From Nitrospinia bacterium (GTDB lineage Bacteria; Nitrospinota; Nitrospinia; Nitrospinales; JAJDAT01): 64,000 nt of DNA. Made by a program: the position numbers and the translations under genes. The notes beneath the pieces were generated by a model. That model had not been told where the DNA came from. It made no database searches and was given only the letters and a program-made list of their open reading frames with translations. Shown here piece by piece: positions 53,833 through 62,575 of the stretch. Location: assembly GCA_029261715.1 (NCBI GenBank), contig JAJDAT010000025.1, positions 496,001-560,000 of the forward strand. Direction: 5' to 3'. Position 1 is the first letter of the stretch; every line of letters begins with the position of its first letter.

Positions 53833-53922
53833 CCTTTTTTAGAAATAGCAAAAACCTCGCATAGCTAAAATCCTAATAGCTATCAAAGCTTTTAGATTCT
53901 GTCTTAACTCTTCTAAAAATAT

Positions 53923-55767
53923 TTAATTTTGGGGTAGTACAAGAGGGCTTAATTGGATTTCAAAAGCTGAAACGGGATAGACCAGTTTGAAGCTTTCAAG
54001 CACTTGAGGGTGTACTTCACCGATAATACCTACTACCATTTCTTGGCCATTTAAAATTGCGTGGACCATGGCGACTCTTCCTGGAATGAAGGCTGGGTTT
54101 TCGGTAGGGACTGTTTTTATTGTGGCGCCAAACTCTCTCAATAAAGCTTCACAGATAGATCGTATTCCAGAGTAATTAACCTTAGGGCCAATAATAGCGC
54201 CAGCTAATCGGCTTAACTCTCTCGATCCGGTTTCGCATTTCTCGTCAACTTGACTTATATATCCTACTTCGAATATTTGCTGAGGTAACTCTTGATCGGC
54301 GTTTGCGGCAAAGGTATCTAACAAACCGGGGAGCAATCGTCTTCGAATCATGGTTTGTTCTACACTGATTGGATTATCGATAATTACATGATCGTTGTCC
54401 CTAGGTAATTGCAATTTGTCGTATTGAGCCTCTTCGGAGGATAAAATTAAAGTTAATACCTCAAATAACCCAAGACCTGTTAAAGACTTTCGGCAGAGAG
54501 CAAAGTACTCCTGATCTTTTAACTGTTTTCCTACAGTTGGAGTGGGTACCAAGCTTAACGGAAAATTATGGTAACCATATGCAATGGCAACATCTTCGAC
54601 TAGATCAATAGGATGTAATATGTCGTTACGGTATGGAGGAACAAAGACGGTTAGTTCGTCACTGTCGTCTTCTTCGACTTTATGGCCCATCCGTTCTAAA
54701 TAATCTTTAACTTTTTTCTTATCGAGGTCGATCCCTAAAATACGTTCCGCGTGGCTTGGAGATACCTTAACTTTTTGGGAAGTGAAATCAGGTGTAGAAG
54801 TTTTACTATTAGGATAACGAATTTCTACTTGTTCAATTTTCACGCCAGACGCCAACTCCGCAACGCTCGTTACAAATACGTTGAGAGTCTTATTTACAAG
54901 TCGCTCATCTGTACCTGTTATGTCTATAAATAAATCGCGGCTATTTGGAGTTACCCTAGAAATTTCTCCATTGATAATTGGCGGCATACTAAGAATGGTT
55001 CCTTTAGCGTCGTTCAATAAAGGATATTTGGGAAACTCTTCCAGCAACCGTTTGTATTGAACTCCCTTCGGATGTTTATCTAAAATTTCTTTTGGACTAA
55101 GCTTATCGGAATCTTTATTTAAGTTGTATCCTAAAGGGGTAAACTTAATTTCATCGTTGGCGACAGCGCGATATTGAAAGTCTGTTCCTTCTAGTTTGTC
55201 CAAATCATAAACGCCAATTGAAGCTCGTTTTCGGTCTCTTCCTAATGCCCAGTGTAGATTTTCTTGCAGTTTCATAATGGCGCGAAGGGTATCTTCCGTA
55301 AATGACATATTGCGGATAATCGCGCAAGCTATATTAGGGCGAAAGTTTTCTTTTTGGGATAGAGCTGGGTCGACAGTCACAGAATAGGGGCCAGAATGAA
55401 GTTCGTAACCTGGATGCGTCTCTTCTCCTAAATAACCTCTAAGAGTTCGTGCGAGGCCGCCTGGATCAAACATATCTGGTCGCACCGCTAAAAGCTCCAT
55501 GCGGATAACGCTATGATCGTTTAAAAATACTAATAGATCTGGGTTGACCTTGTAGTCTGCGCCGCATTGATCGCAAACGACTGGCGGGTTCTCTGTTTCG
55601 GTAATCTCCATGATGTTGTCGCAACTGGAGCATTTGAAGCGTTTGACGGTGGCATAACCCTCCACATCGCATCCTAATTGACGTAGCTTTTTAGCCAAGT
55701 CATCGCGGGGAATTTCAGTTTTAATTCTTGAAAGGAGAGTATCAAGGGAAATAGAAACTACCGGCAT
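53923..55767 (-). CDS. pheT: Phenylalanyl-tRNA synthetase beta subunit, archaeal/eukaryotic type, with zinc ribbon
   Basis: The 614-residue subunit shows RPDMFDPGGLARTLRGYLG near the start and the B5 region with a late HPIDLVEDVAIAYGY. The synthetase-like core ends with GEVHPQVLESF. It lacks the bacterial EMAP/tRNA-binding domain at the N-terminus and FDX-ACB at the end, so it is the archaeal/eukaryotic form, about 610 instead of 800 residues. Inserted at 46-68 is a C-x2-C...C-x2-C zinc ribbon (KCSSCDN, CDQCGADY). ATG 55767 is preferred since AAGGAG lies 8 bases upstream; it overlaps pheS by 10 bases. Confidence 0.93.
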   Translation of the reverse strand: MPVVSISLDTLLSRIKTEIPRDDLAKKLRQLGCDVEGYATVKRFKCSSCDNIMEITETENPPVVCDQCGADYKVNPDLLVFLNDHSVIRMELLAVRPDMFDPGGLARTLRGYLGEETHPGYELHSGPYSVTVDPALSQKENFRPNIACAIIRNMSFTEDTLRAIMKLQENLHWALGRDRKRASIGVYDLDKLEGTDFQYRAVANDEIKFTPLGYNLNKDSDKLSPKEILDKHPKGVQYKRLLEEFPKYPLLNDAKGTILSMPPIINGEISRVTPNSRDLFIDITGTDERLVNKTLNVFVTSVAELASGVKIEQVEIRYPNSKTSTPDFTSQKVKVSPSHAERILGIDLDKKKVKDYLERMGHKVEEDDSDELTVFVPPYRNDILHPIDLVEDVAIAYGYHNFPLSLVPTPTVGKQLKDQEYFALCRKSLTGLGLFEVLTLILSSEEAQYDKLQLPRDNDHVIIDNPISVEQTMIRRRLLPGLLDTFAANADQELPQQIFEVGYISQVDEKCETGSRELSRLAGAIIGPKVNYSGIRSICEALLREFGATIKTVPTENPAFIPGRVAMVHAILNGQEMVVGIIGEVHPQVLESFKLVYPVSAFEIQLSPLVLPQN

Positions 55768-57293
55768 AATGGAGTCTCCTTCAACCAATTAATTCTGGCT
55801 CGATACAAATGAGTGATGTTAGCTAGTTCATATCGAAACATAGCCAATCGTTCCAATCCTAATCCCCAGGCAAGCACGGGAGTGGTACAACCAAGAGGTT
55901 CGGTAACCTCGGGTCTAAAAATCCCGGCTCCGCCCATTTCAATCCAATCTTTTTTCTTTTCAGACCAGACAAATATTTCGACACTTGGTTCTGTGTATGG
56001 AAAAAACGCAGGACGAAAATCGAAACGATCAAATCCCATTTTTTTATAAAAGGCAGAGAGCACTCCCAGTAAATTGGCGAAGGTAGCTTTTTCGTCGATT
56101 ATGATTCCTTCAACCTGATGAAATACTGGCAAATGTTTGTAGTCGACAGTTTCTCTTCTAAAAACTGGACCTATACAAAATACTTTGCGAGGAGGTTTAG
56201 GATTCGAAGCCAAAGCTCTAACGCTGGCCGCTGTCGTGTGCGTTCTTAAAACGGGTTTTTTAGCTTGTTCTTTATCCCAGAGGTAACGCCAACCGATAGA
56301 GCCAGTATCGCCTCCATTTTCGTGTACGCGACCAATATTATCCACTAAATTCCCATCTGGTAATCGGCATGTATTAGGGCGTTTGATATAAAAAGTGTCC
56401 TGCATATCGCGAGCAGGATGATCTTGAGGTTGAAAAAGAGCGTCAAAGTCCCAAAAACTGGATTCAACAAAAGGACTTTCAGTTTCTTCAAAACCAAGCT
56501 CTACAAATACACGACGAGTTTGGTCGAAAATAGAAACTAGAGGATGATCTTTACCAGAATAAACGGGATCTCCCGGAACAGTTACGTCATAGGGACGAAA
56601 AGTAGCGTTGCGCCATTCTCCAGAGCGTAACATTTCTGTTGTTAATTGATTAAGCTCTTGCCGGACTTCTAATCCTTGGTTGACTAATTCTCGTCCCTTA
56701 GGAGTCAGGCAAACTATTCGAGTTTTCCTGGTTTTTTCTTCAATAAAGTTACGGCCATTTAATAAGTCGCAGGCGGTTTTGATATTAATTCCTTGCGCTT
56801 CTAAATCTGGGTTAGTTGCGTTCCCGTGTTCGATCAAATATTTAATGAGTTTTTCGTCGTCGTATTGATTGGACAGCGCACTTTGTCCGTTGGGCAAAAG
56901 TTTGAGAGTTTTACCGTCTTTTTGAGCCCATTTTTTTTGTTCCAGCCAGCGTAATGATTGACCAATGACTTTATTTTCGAGTCCAGTCGTCTCGGCAACT
57001 TTAGGAATCTCTGCGTTGCCGCCCATTTTATTGAGAGCTTCTATAATGTCTCTTTCAGGAAGCGATTTTCCGGGGAGCGCTTTTGCTTTTTTCCCTAATT
57101 TCCATTCAGACTCAACATTTTCTTGAACTTCAATTTCTCCTAGATCGGCGCGATATAAACAAACGGCGGACGCTTTACTTTGGTCGACGCCAGCTTTTTC
57201 AGCTAAATCAGGGATAGAAATTGGTTCTTCAGTTTTTTGTAGTTGGGTAAGAACCTGAAAATCCATTTCAGGAACTAATTGTTTTTCGCCCAT
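55758..57293 (-). CDS. pheS: Phenylalanyl-tRNA synthetase alpha subunit, archaeal/eukaryotic type
   Basis: The 511-residue subunit starts with winged-helix domains (about 1-200), as in archaeal and eukaryotic alpha subunits (the bacterial form starts with a coiled coil). The catalytic core has HTTAASVRAL, the motif 2 region FCIGPVFRRETVDYKHLPVF, PYTEPSVEIF and motif 3 AWGLGLERLAMFRYEL. With pheT it charges tRNA-Phe. The two genes overlap by 10 bases. Confidence 0.93.
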   Translation of the reverse strand: MGEKQLVPEMDFQVLTQLQKTEEPISIPDLAEKAGVDQSKASAVCLYRADLGEIEVQENVESEWKLGKKAKALPGKSLPERDIIEALNKMGGNAEIPKVAETTGLENKVIGQSLRWLEQKKWAQKDGKTLKLLPNGQSALSNQYDDEKLIKYLIEHGNATNPDLEAQGINIKTACDLLNGRNFIEEKTRKTRIVCLTPKGRELVNQGLEVRQELNQLTTEMLRSGEWRNATFRPYDVTVPGDPVYSGKDHPLVSIFDQTRRVFVELGFEETESPFVESSFWDFDALFQPQDHPARDMQDTFYIKRPNTCRLPDGNLVDNIGRVHENGGDTGSIGWRYLWDKEQAKKPVLRTHTTAASVRALASNPKPPRKVFCIGPVFRRETVDYKHLPVFHQVEGIIIDEKATFANLLGVLSAFYKKMGFDRFDFRPAFFPYTEPSVEIFVWSEKKKDWIEMGGAGIFRPEVTEPLGCTTPVLAWGLGLERLAMFRYELANITHLYRARINWLKETPLCR

Positions 57294-57591
57294 ATTTAAA
57301 CCTATTTAATAGCAGTATGAGAAAAGCTTTGGATTTTTGCAGATTTTAGGAAGGAACTTCCAAAAGGTTGAATTTTAACACAAACCAAGGCTTTGTATAA
57401 GGCAAAATTTATAGAGATTGATTTTATGAATCAAGAAGTTGCAGTTTTAAAGCGGTAATCACATTAAAATATATTAATTTCGTAAATATTGAATTTGGAG
57501 ATCCTTTATTGGATACTAAAAAGCGACTTTCCCCTAAGTTAAAAAATATTTTTACCCCCAATAAATTAACCTTTGCCATTTAGGAATTTCA
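57294..57591. other. 298-base interval without a visible gene
   Basis: AT-rich spacer between pheS (leftward) and the PNPOx-like gene (rightward). It must hold both promoters. I see nothing else. Confidence 0.4.
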
Positions 57592-58134
57592 ATGGGACAA
57601 GCTTACGAACAGTTGGACGATAACCTTATTAATTTCATCAAAAAACAAAAAATGTTTTTTGTTGGGACAGCAGGAGTTGATGGGCGAGTAAATATTTCCC
57701 CAAAAGGAATGGATTCGCTACGAGTTATTAATCCCAAAAAAGTGGTTTGGTTAAACCTAACTGGGAGCGGCAACGAAACAGCGGCGCATGTTTTAGAAAC
57801 TCAACGAATGACGATCATGTTTTGCGCCTTCGAGGGAAACCCATTAATTCTTAGATTATATGGAAAGGCGACTGCTATTCATCAAAGAGATGAAGCATGG
57901 GAAGACGTTGCTTCGCTATTTCCGGATTTGCCGGGCAAAAGGCAGTTTTTCGTAATTGATATAGATCGTGTAGGAGGGTCTTGCGGATTTGGCGTTCCTT
58001 TATTTGAGAATAAAGGAAATCGAGAAGACTTAATAGAATGGGCGGGTAATAAAACTGAAAGCGAAATAAAAAGTTATTGGGAACGAAAAAACCAAACAAG
58101 TATTGACGGTAAACCTACCAATATTTTTGGTTAA
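57592..58134 (+). CDS. Pyridoxamine 5'-phosphate oxidase-like flavin protein
   Basis: The 180-residue protein has the split-barrel FMN-binding fold: FFVGTAGVDGRVNISPKGMDSLRV, VVWLNLTGSGNETAAHV and MTIMFCAFEGNPLILRLYGKA. Members reduce or oxidise small molecules with FMN or F420. This one is a single-domain putative oxidoreductase; substrate unknown. Confidence 0.82.
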   Translation: MGQAYEQLDDNLINFIKKQKMFFVGTAGVDGRVNISPKGMDSLRVINPKKVVWLNLTGSGNETAAHVLETQRMTIMFCAFEGNPLILRLYGKATAIHQRDEAWEDVASLFPDLPGKRQFFVIDIDRVGGSCGFGVPLFENKGNREDLIEWAGNKTESEIKSYWERKNQTSIDGKPTNIFG

Positions 58135-58500
58135 TAAATACCTTTCTAAAGTTTTTCAAAACTTTAATATTCTGATTAGCCGTCGGCAGTTAGAGCGGCG
58201 TATGAAGGCGAGACCGACCAAATGCTATTTCTAGGCTCCGTAGAAATTCGTTCGTTTCTAGAGTTCTAGCCCGTTAATAAAGGAAAGAGAGCGCTCCATC
58301 CACTTGTAACTTGTTCCACTCTGTGGCAGGAGTTCATCTGCCATAGCTCTTGGAAGGCTATATAGAATTTTGTTTTTTCAAATAAATATGGATAAGATTA
58401 ATGAGGCTAATGATTAATTAGCCCATAAAGCCGTCATATTGCAGTATTTCATTTGGAGTACTTCGAGGTGGTATCTCTTTTTTTTATTGTCTTCCTAAAC
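58135..58500. other. Intergenic interval with possible small RNA structure
   Basis: A TAAAGTTTT/AAAACTTTA stem lies at 58147-58166, possibly ending the PNPOx-like transcript. Around 58331-58350 TGGCAG pairs with CTGCCA. No protein gene is seen. Confidence 0.35.
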
Positions 58501-58529
58501 TTGACAAAACCTGAGTTTTGCCCTATCTT
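58501..58529 (+). promoter_or_regulatory. Promoter with inverted repeat in the spacer
   Basis: TTGACA at 58501-58506, a 17-base spacer and TATCTT at 58524-58529. CAAAAC and GTTTTG (58505-58520) form an inverted repeat inside the promoter, a typical operator position. Confidence 0.65.
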
Positions 58530-58589
58530 TGCAAGAAAGCGAAAATAAAGCGAAAATACTTTTTTTCAATAAGATAGGAGCCTTAAGAC

Positions 58590-58883
58590 ATGATGGATTT
58601 AAAAATTGTTAAGAGGGATAATGAAAAAACACCTGAAGCTTGGATATCTGGAAGTGAGTTGAAGCATATAGATATTGTACGCTTAGAAAAAAAACTATCT
58701 GCACAAAATCTTGTTATTGATCGGCAACGTCAGACTATTCAAGAGTTGAAGCAAGAACTTAATTCTAAAAAAAGTATTGTAGCGGACAGGCTAGAACCTC
58801 CAGTGGCAAGTGTAAAGTCAAGGAAACAAAACGATATCCCTGAAGTCAATGATGGTTATATTTCTATTAAGGTTGGAATTTGA
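58590..58883 (+). CDS. Small coiled-coil protein of unknown function
   Basis: The 97-residue protein has a heptad-like helix (IVRLEKKLSAQNLVIDRQRQTIQELKQEL, about 29-58) and a short beta end (GYISIKVGI). AGGAG lies 10 bases before the ATG; a good promoter lies upstream. No family recognised. Confidence 0.65.
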   Translation: MMDLKIVKRDNEKTPEAWISGSELKHIDIVRLEKKLSAQNLVIDRQRQTIQELKQELNSKKSIVADRLEPPVASVKSRKQNDIPEVNDGYISIKVGI

Positions 58884-58917
58884 TCAAAATTGATAATGAT
58901 TTCACACAAAAACCCCC

Positions 58918-58935
58918 ATTCTAGAAAACTAGAAT
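58918..58935. terminator. Possible terminator hairpin
   Basis: ATTCTAG pairs with CTAGAAT around AAAA, extendable by CCC/GGG with a mismatch. No T-run follows. It lies 35 bases after the coiled-coil gene stop. Confidence 0.4.
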
Positions 58936-59123
58936 AGGGCAGGTAGGAATCATATTGTCTCATTCTATATAGGTTTCTATCCATCGCGAGATGGTTAATA
59001 TTGCGCGGGTGTATTCCTTATATGGCAGCCTGGGGCGTGGTTTGGTAAAGGGTGTTTCTTTGGTTTACTAATTAGTTTGTGAACCATTAAAGCAGATAGA
59101 CATGATTTAACTGAGGACAGTCG

Positions 59124-59651
59124 TTAAGAGGATGCTCGCTCAATGGCTATTTTTATAAGCTCGGCGGCATGCTCTGCATCTTCCCAACCTTCCAGATCGA
59201 CCCATTTTCCTGATTCTAAATCTTTGTAGTGAGCAAAAAAATGAGAAATCTGGTTCAGTAGGGTTTTGGGTAAATCTGTATATTGTTTTACTTCTGCATA
59301 ATAAGGATTCAGGGCGTCAACCGGAACGGCCAGAATTTTTTCATCCTCACCTTTTTCATCCTTCATTTTTAGAACCCCAATAGGCCTGGAACGAACGATA
59401 GAGCCAGACAAAAACTCTACGGGGGACGCGACTAGGATATCAATGGGGTCGCCGTCTTCAGAAAGCGTATGGGGTATAAACCCGTAATTGCAGGGATAAC
59501 GCATCGATGTATGCATAACGCGATCAACATAGAGGGCGCCAGATTTCTTATCCATTTCGTATTTTACGGGTTCCCTGCCAAATGGGACCTCAATGATAGC
59601 GTTAATATCCCAGGGGGGCGCTTTGCCTATTGGTATTTCATCAATAATCAT
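59124..59651 (-). CDS. ppa: Inorganic pyrophosphatase (family I)
   Basis: The 175-residue enzyme carries the family I signature EDGDPIDILVA (D66, D68, D71) and YPCNYGFIP. It hydrolyses pyrophosphate with Mg2+ and drives biosynthetic reactions. The length is normal. The start ATG is 59651. Confidence 0.94.
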   Translation of the reverse strand: MIIDEIPIGKAPPWDINAIIEVPFGREPVKYEMDKKSGALYVDRVMHTSMRYPCNYGFIPHTLSEDGDPIDILVASPVEFLSGSIVRSRPIGVLKMKDEKGEDEKILAVPVDALNPYYAEVKQYTDLPKTLLNQISHFFAHYKDLESGKWVDLEGWEDAEHAAELIKIAIERASS

Positions 59652-59787
59652 GTCAGAAAACTTATTTTATGGAATGGGGATTCATTCAAGGTTTGTTTTT
59701 CGCCCGTTATTGGGGGAAAAGAATGGATTTAACAAGAAGTAGTCAAAATGCCCTGTTTTTATTGTGCATCTCTATTTTATAAATGGA

Positions 59788-59864
59788 TGGTGCCCCCGGC
59801 GCGACTCGAACGCACGACCCCCAGATTAGGAATCTGGTGCTCTATCCTGCTGAGCTACGGGGGC
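59788..59864 (-). tRNA. tRNA-Arg (anticodon CCT)
   Basis: The 77-base gene folds into acceptor GCCCCCG/CGGGGGC, D stem GCTC/GAGC, anticodon stem CCAGA/TCTGG with loop TTCCTAA, and T stem GTGCG/CGCGC with loop TTCGAGT. The discriminator is A and CCA is encoded. The anticodon CCT reads AGG. Confidence 0.95.
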
Positions 59865-60058
59865 TAATATCTTGTTGGCGTAATTATAAATTTTTGCGCT
59901 TCGACTTACAAACTTTTTAAATAATAAGAATGTGAAATATTCTAAGAAATTTATAAACTATTTGATAGTAATAAAAAATGTCTATATCTTGCAATATTAT
60001 GAGCGGTGAATATATAAAACTGCAACAGACTCAAATACTTCGAACATACTAAAAAAAT

Positions 60059-60466
60059 ATGGCTAAGAGCAAACAAGAACGAATCAGATTCGCAAATGAC
60101 GAAATCCTTGGAAAAGGTAACTTAGATGTTGTGGATGAGGTCTTTGCGACTGATTACGTTGTACACGCTGGTGGTAAGGATTATAAAGGTCCAAAGTTTG
60201 TAAAAAAATTCATTAAGCAACTTCGTTCTGCTATTTCTAATCTTCGGGTTGTTGAGATTACGTTTCTAATGCAAGCTGGAAATATGATCACTTGGCAATA
60301 TACTTTAAGCGGTAAGCATGCAGCTGATATGAGGGGGATTCCTCCAAGTGGACGGAAGGTGAAATGGAGAGGCATAGTGGTCACTCGTTTTGACGGCGAG
60401 AAGATTGCTGAGGAATGGACTGTTTCGGAGCTAGCGGAAAAGTTGCTCTTAAAATTGCCGCGTTGA
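60059..60466 (+). CDS. SnoaL-like (NTF2-fold) protein, ester-cyclase family
   Basis: The 135-residue protein matches the SnoaL/ester-cyclase pattern: IRFANDEILGKGNLDVVDEVFATDYVVH, the FVKKFIKQLRSAISNLRV helix, QYTLSGKHAADMRGIPPSGRKVKWRGI and KIAEEWTVSE. Members bind or isomerise small molecules in an NTF2-type cavity. Substrate unknown. Confidence 0.82.
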   Translation: MAKSKQERIRFANDEILGKGNLDVVDEVFATDYVVHAGGKDYKGPKFVKKFIKQLRSAISNLRVVEITFLMQAGNMITWQYTLSGKHAADMRGIPPSGRKVKWRGIVVTRFDGEKIAEEWTVSELAEKLLLKLPR

Positions 60467-60480
60467 GTGGGAGTTTTATT

Positions 60481-60545
60481 AGATCGAGGCGAGATTCTTC
60501 CCACCGCTTTGTGGATCGTCAGAATGACATGCTAAGGGGACTGGT
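60481..60545 (+). repeat. Dispersed intergenic repeat with hairpin (copy C)
   Basis: Outer arms ATTCT/AGAAT replace the ATCCT/AGGAT of copy A, so pairing is kept. The inner stem is CCAC/GTGG. Flanks ATCGAGGCGAG and ATGACATGCTAAGGG match the family. It lies 15 bases after the SnoaL-like gene stop. Confidence 0.7.
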
Positions 60546-60637
60546 TTTAATTAAGCAACTTTTGTTTAACACTGGTTTAATAGATATTTCTTTCTTTGCG
60601 CCCTATGTGCCTTTGCGGTTCATAAATCTGTTGCTTA

Positions 60638-61450
60638 TTAGTTATTGAAATAGACTAGGATTCCAAGGGATAAAATGATTCTATAAATGATGAATGGAAT
60701 CAGTCCTGCCTTTTCTAAAATTCCCAATAACGCTTTAATAGAAAAATATCCCACCACGAATGCGGTAACAAACCCGACGGTTAATTGTCCTATAGTGTAA
60801 GGGGTGGCTGCCGCTGGTCCGGAAACTAGGTGCCAGATCTTTAAAGACCCTGCAGCTAGAACAATTGGGGCTCCTAATAAAAAAGAGAAACGAGCCGCCG
60901 TTATTTTAGAGATATTGCTAAACAACCCTGCCGAAATGGTTACTCCCGATCGCGACGTTCCTGGTAGCAGAGCTAACATTTGTGCAAAACCAACGATTAA
61001 AATTTGTTTTAGAGTAAGAGATTCGATTTCTTCGCTAGGAGATTGGGCCTTTTTGCTAAAACGTTCTGCGGCAAGAAAAACAAGAGACCATAAGAAGAGA
61101 TTGATAGCTACGAAACTTGGGTCTCTGAGACTGTTCTCTATATAGTCTCCAAAAAATAGACCGGCTAACCCTGCAGGGAAACTGGCCAGTACGATTCCCC
61201 AAGAAACTCTTTTGTGGTCTGGGCTTGCGCTTTTAAGAAATAGACCTTTACTTAAGTTTATCAAGTCTCTTTTAAAAAATATTATAATGGAGAGTAGGGT
61301 GGCTACATGCAGAATTGCGTCTAAAGCCAACCCTTGATCCGGAAAATTGAATATAATGGGGGCTAAGATTAGATGGCCTGAGCTTGAAATCGGGAGAAAT
61401 TCAGTAATTCCCTGAATTATTCCTAAAAGTATGATTTGCCAATATTCCAT
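60638..61450 (-). CDS. uppP: Undecaprenyl-diphosphatase
   Basis: The 270-residue, 8-span membrane enzyme has the two family motifs EFLPISSSGHLIL (residues 17-29) and LPGTSRSGVTISAGL. It dephosphorylates undecaprenyl diphosphate to recycle the peptidoglycan and glycan lipid carrier. The family start MEYWQIILLGIIQG is clear. Its start codon lies only five bases from that of the divergent protease gene. Confidence 0.94.
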   Translation of the reverse strand: MEYWQIILLGIIQGITEFLPISSSGHLILAPIIFNFPDQGLALDAILHVATLLSIIIFFKRDLINLSKGLFLKSASPDHKRVSWGIVLASFPAGLAGLFFGDYIENSLRDPSFVAINLFLWSLVFLAAERFSKKAQSPSEEIESLTLKQILIVGFAQMLALLPGTSRSGVTISAGLFSNISKITAARFSFLLGAPIVLAAGSLKIWHLVSGPAAATPYTIGQLTVGFVTAFVVGYFSIKALLGILEKAGLIPFIIYRIILSLGILVYFNN

Positions 61451-61455
61451 ATTAA

Positions 61456-62232
61456 ATGCATCAAAAATTAAAAAATAGATTAACTACTATTGCGTTCGTT
61501 TGCTTTGGTTTTATTTTACTGCATAACCAGAAGCTTTCCGTTACCGATCCTGAAAACACTTATCCTAAAAGGATAAGGCGGGCTGTTCGACTATGGATTA
61601 ATCCTCCAGAAAACGAATTGGAAAAGCATCTTATTGGAAAAGGCATTGCCTGTGATAACCGAAACGAACTTTATAAAACAGTCGCTTCAGCTACGGTTCT
61701 CATTAAAACCGACCAAGGGCTTGGGGCTGGTGTTTTTGTACGACCCAATTTAATTGCTACTGCCGCCCATGTGGTGGATGGAAAAGAATTAAAGGTTTAT
61801 CTTGCTTCTGTTGAAGAAGAGTTTTTGGCCAAACCCGACAAGCAAATTTCGATTCGAAATGTATCGCGAGTGAGAGGCTTGGATCTTGCGTTTATAACTA
61901 CTAAGGACGGTAGTCCATCCTGGCTTAATTTAGAAAGAGATTTTAACGACGATGAGAATTTAATGGTCGTTGGGCATCCCAGCGGTAAATATTACTCTTT
62001 GCAAAAAGCGAGAATCAAGAAAAAAGCAAAAATCCGAGATTCTAATTACATTTATTTTAAAGATAACGAAATATTCTTTGGGAATTCTGGCGGCGCTATC
62101 GTATCTTGCAACGGCAATTTGGCAGGTATTGTTAGCATGATGGATAGCTATGATAACAGTATGCATAAAGAAGGAATTGGTATAAATTCTATTACTGTAG
62201 CACGCTATATAGAGAGGTTACGCTTGAATTAA
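61456..62232 (+). CDS. Trypsin-like (S1) serine protease, exported
   Basis: The 258-residue protein has a membrane or signal helix (about 8-23). The trypsin fold carries H105 (TAAHVVDG), D143 (RGLDLAFI) and S211 (FGNSGGAIV). This is the S1C/trypsin-2-like fold without a PDZ domain, so it is not a full Deg protease. The ATG at 61456 has no ribosome-binding site and sits five bases from the uppP start. Confidence 0.88.
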   Translation: MHQKLKNRLTTIAFVCFGFILLHNQKLSVTDPENTYPKRIRRAVRLWINPPENELEKHLIGKGIACDNRNELYKTVASATVLIKTDQGLGAGVFVRPNLIATAAHVVDGKELKVYLASVEEEFLAKPDKQISIRNVSRVRGLDLAFITTKDGSPSWLNLERDFNDDENLMVVGHPSGKYYSLQKARIKKKAKIRDSNYIYFKDNEIFFGNSGGAIVSCNGNLAGIVSMMDSYDNSMHKEGIGINSITVARYIERLRLN

Positions 62233-62575
62233 AAGTTAAGGTGATTTCTTGGTTTTTATGGGATAAGTGTTTGAAATAGTTGATTTATGTCTTTTATTTG
62301 GGTTGGGTGGCTAATCAAGGGTATTTCCATTTTGTTGACTGGTAGAGCGATTTCTTAGAGAGTTTGAGCTAGTTATAAGTCTCTATTTAATAAGGGCTTT
62401 TTTATCTTTGCTGGAAATGAGATTTTGTGGTATCTTAGCCCCATCTTTTGATTTACCAAGGGCTTTCATGGTTAGAACGCTTTTTTGGTTATCTAAAAAA
62501 GCTGGTTTGCCGCCCTTGCGGATTTCCAACCCATCGTTTTATCCTAATTTTTAATCCCAATCTCGCAGTTGGAAA
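62233..62575. other. 343-base interval without a supported gene
   Basis: A 28-codon frame at 62469-62555 has no clear support. The region should carry the promoter of the aminotransferase gene. I see no repeat or terminator. Confidence 0.4.

Noticed and set aside
62469-62555. 28-codon frame before the aminotransferase
   Set aside because: No ribosome-binding site of quality and no conservation evidence.
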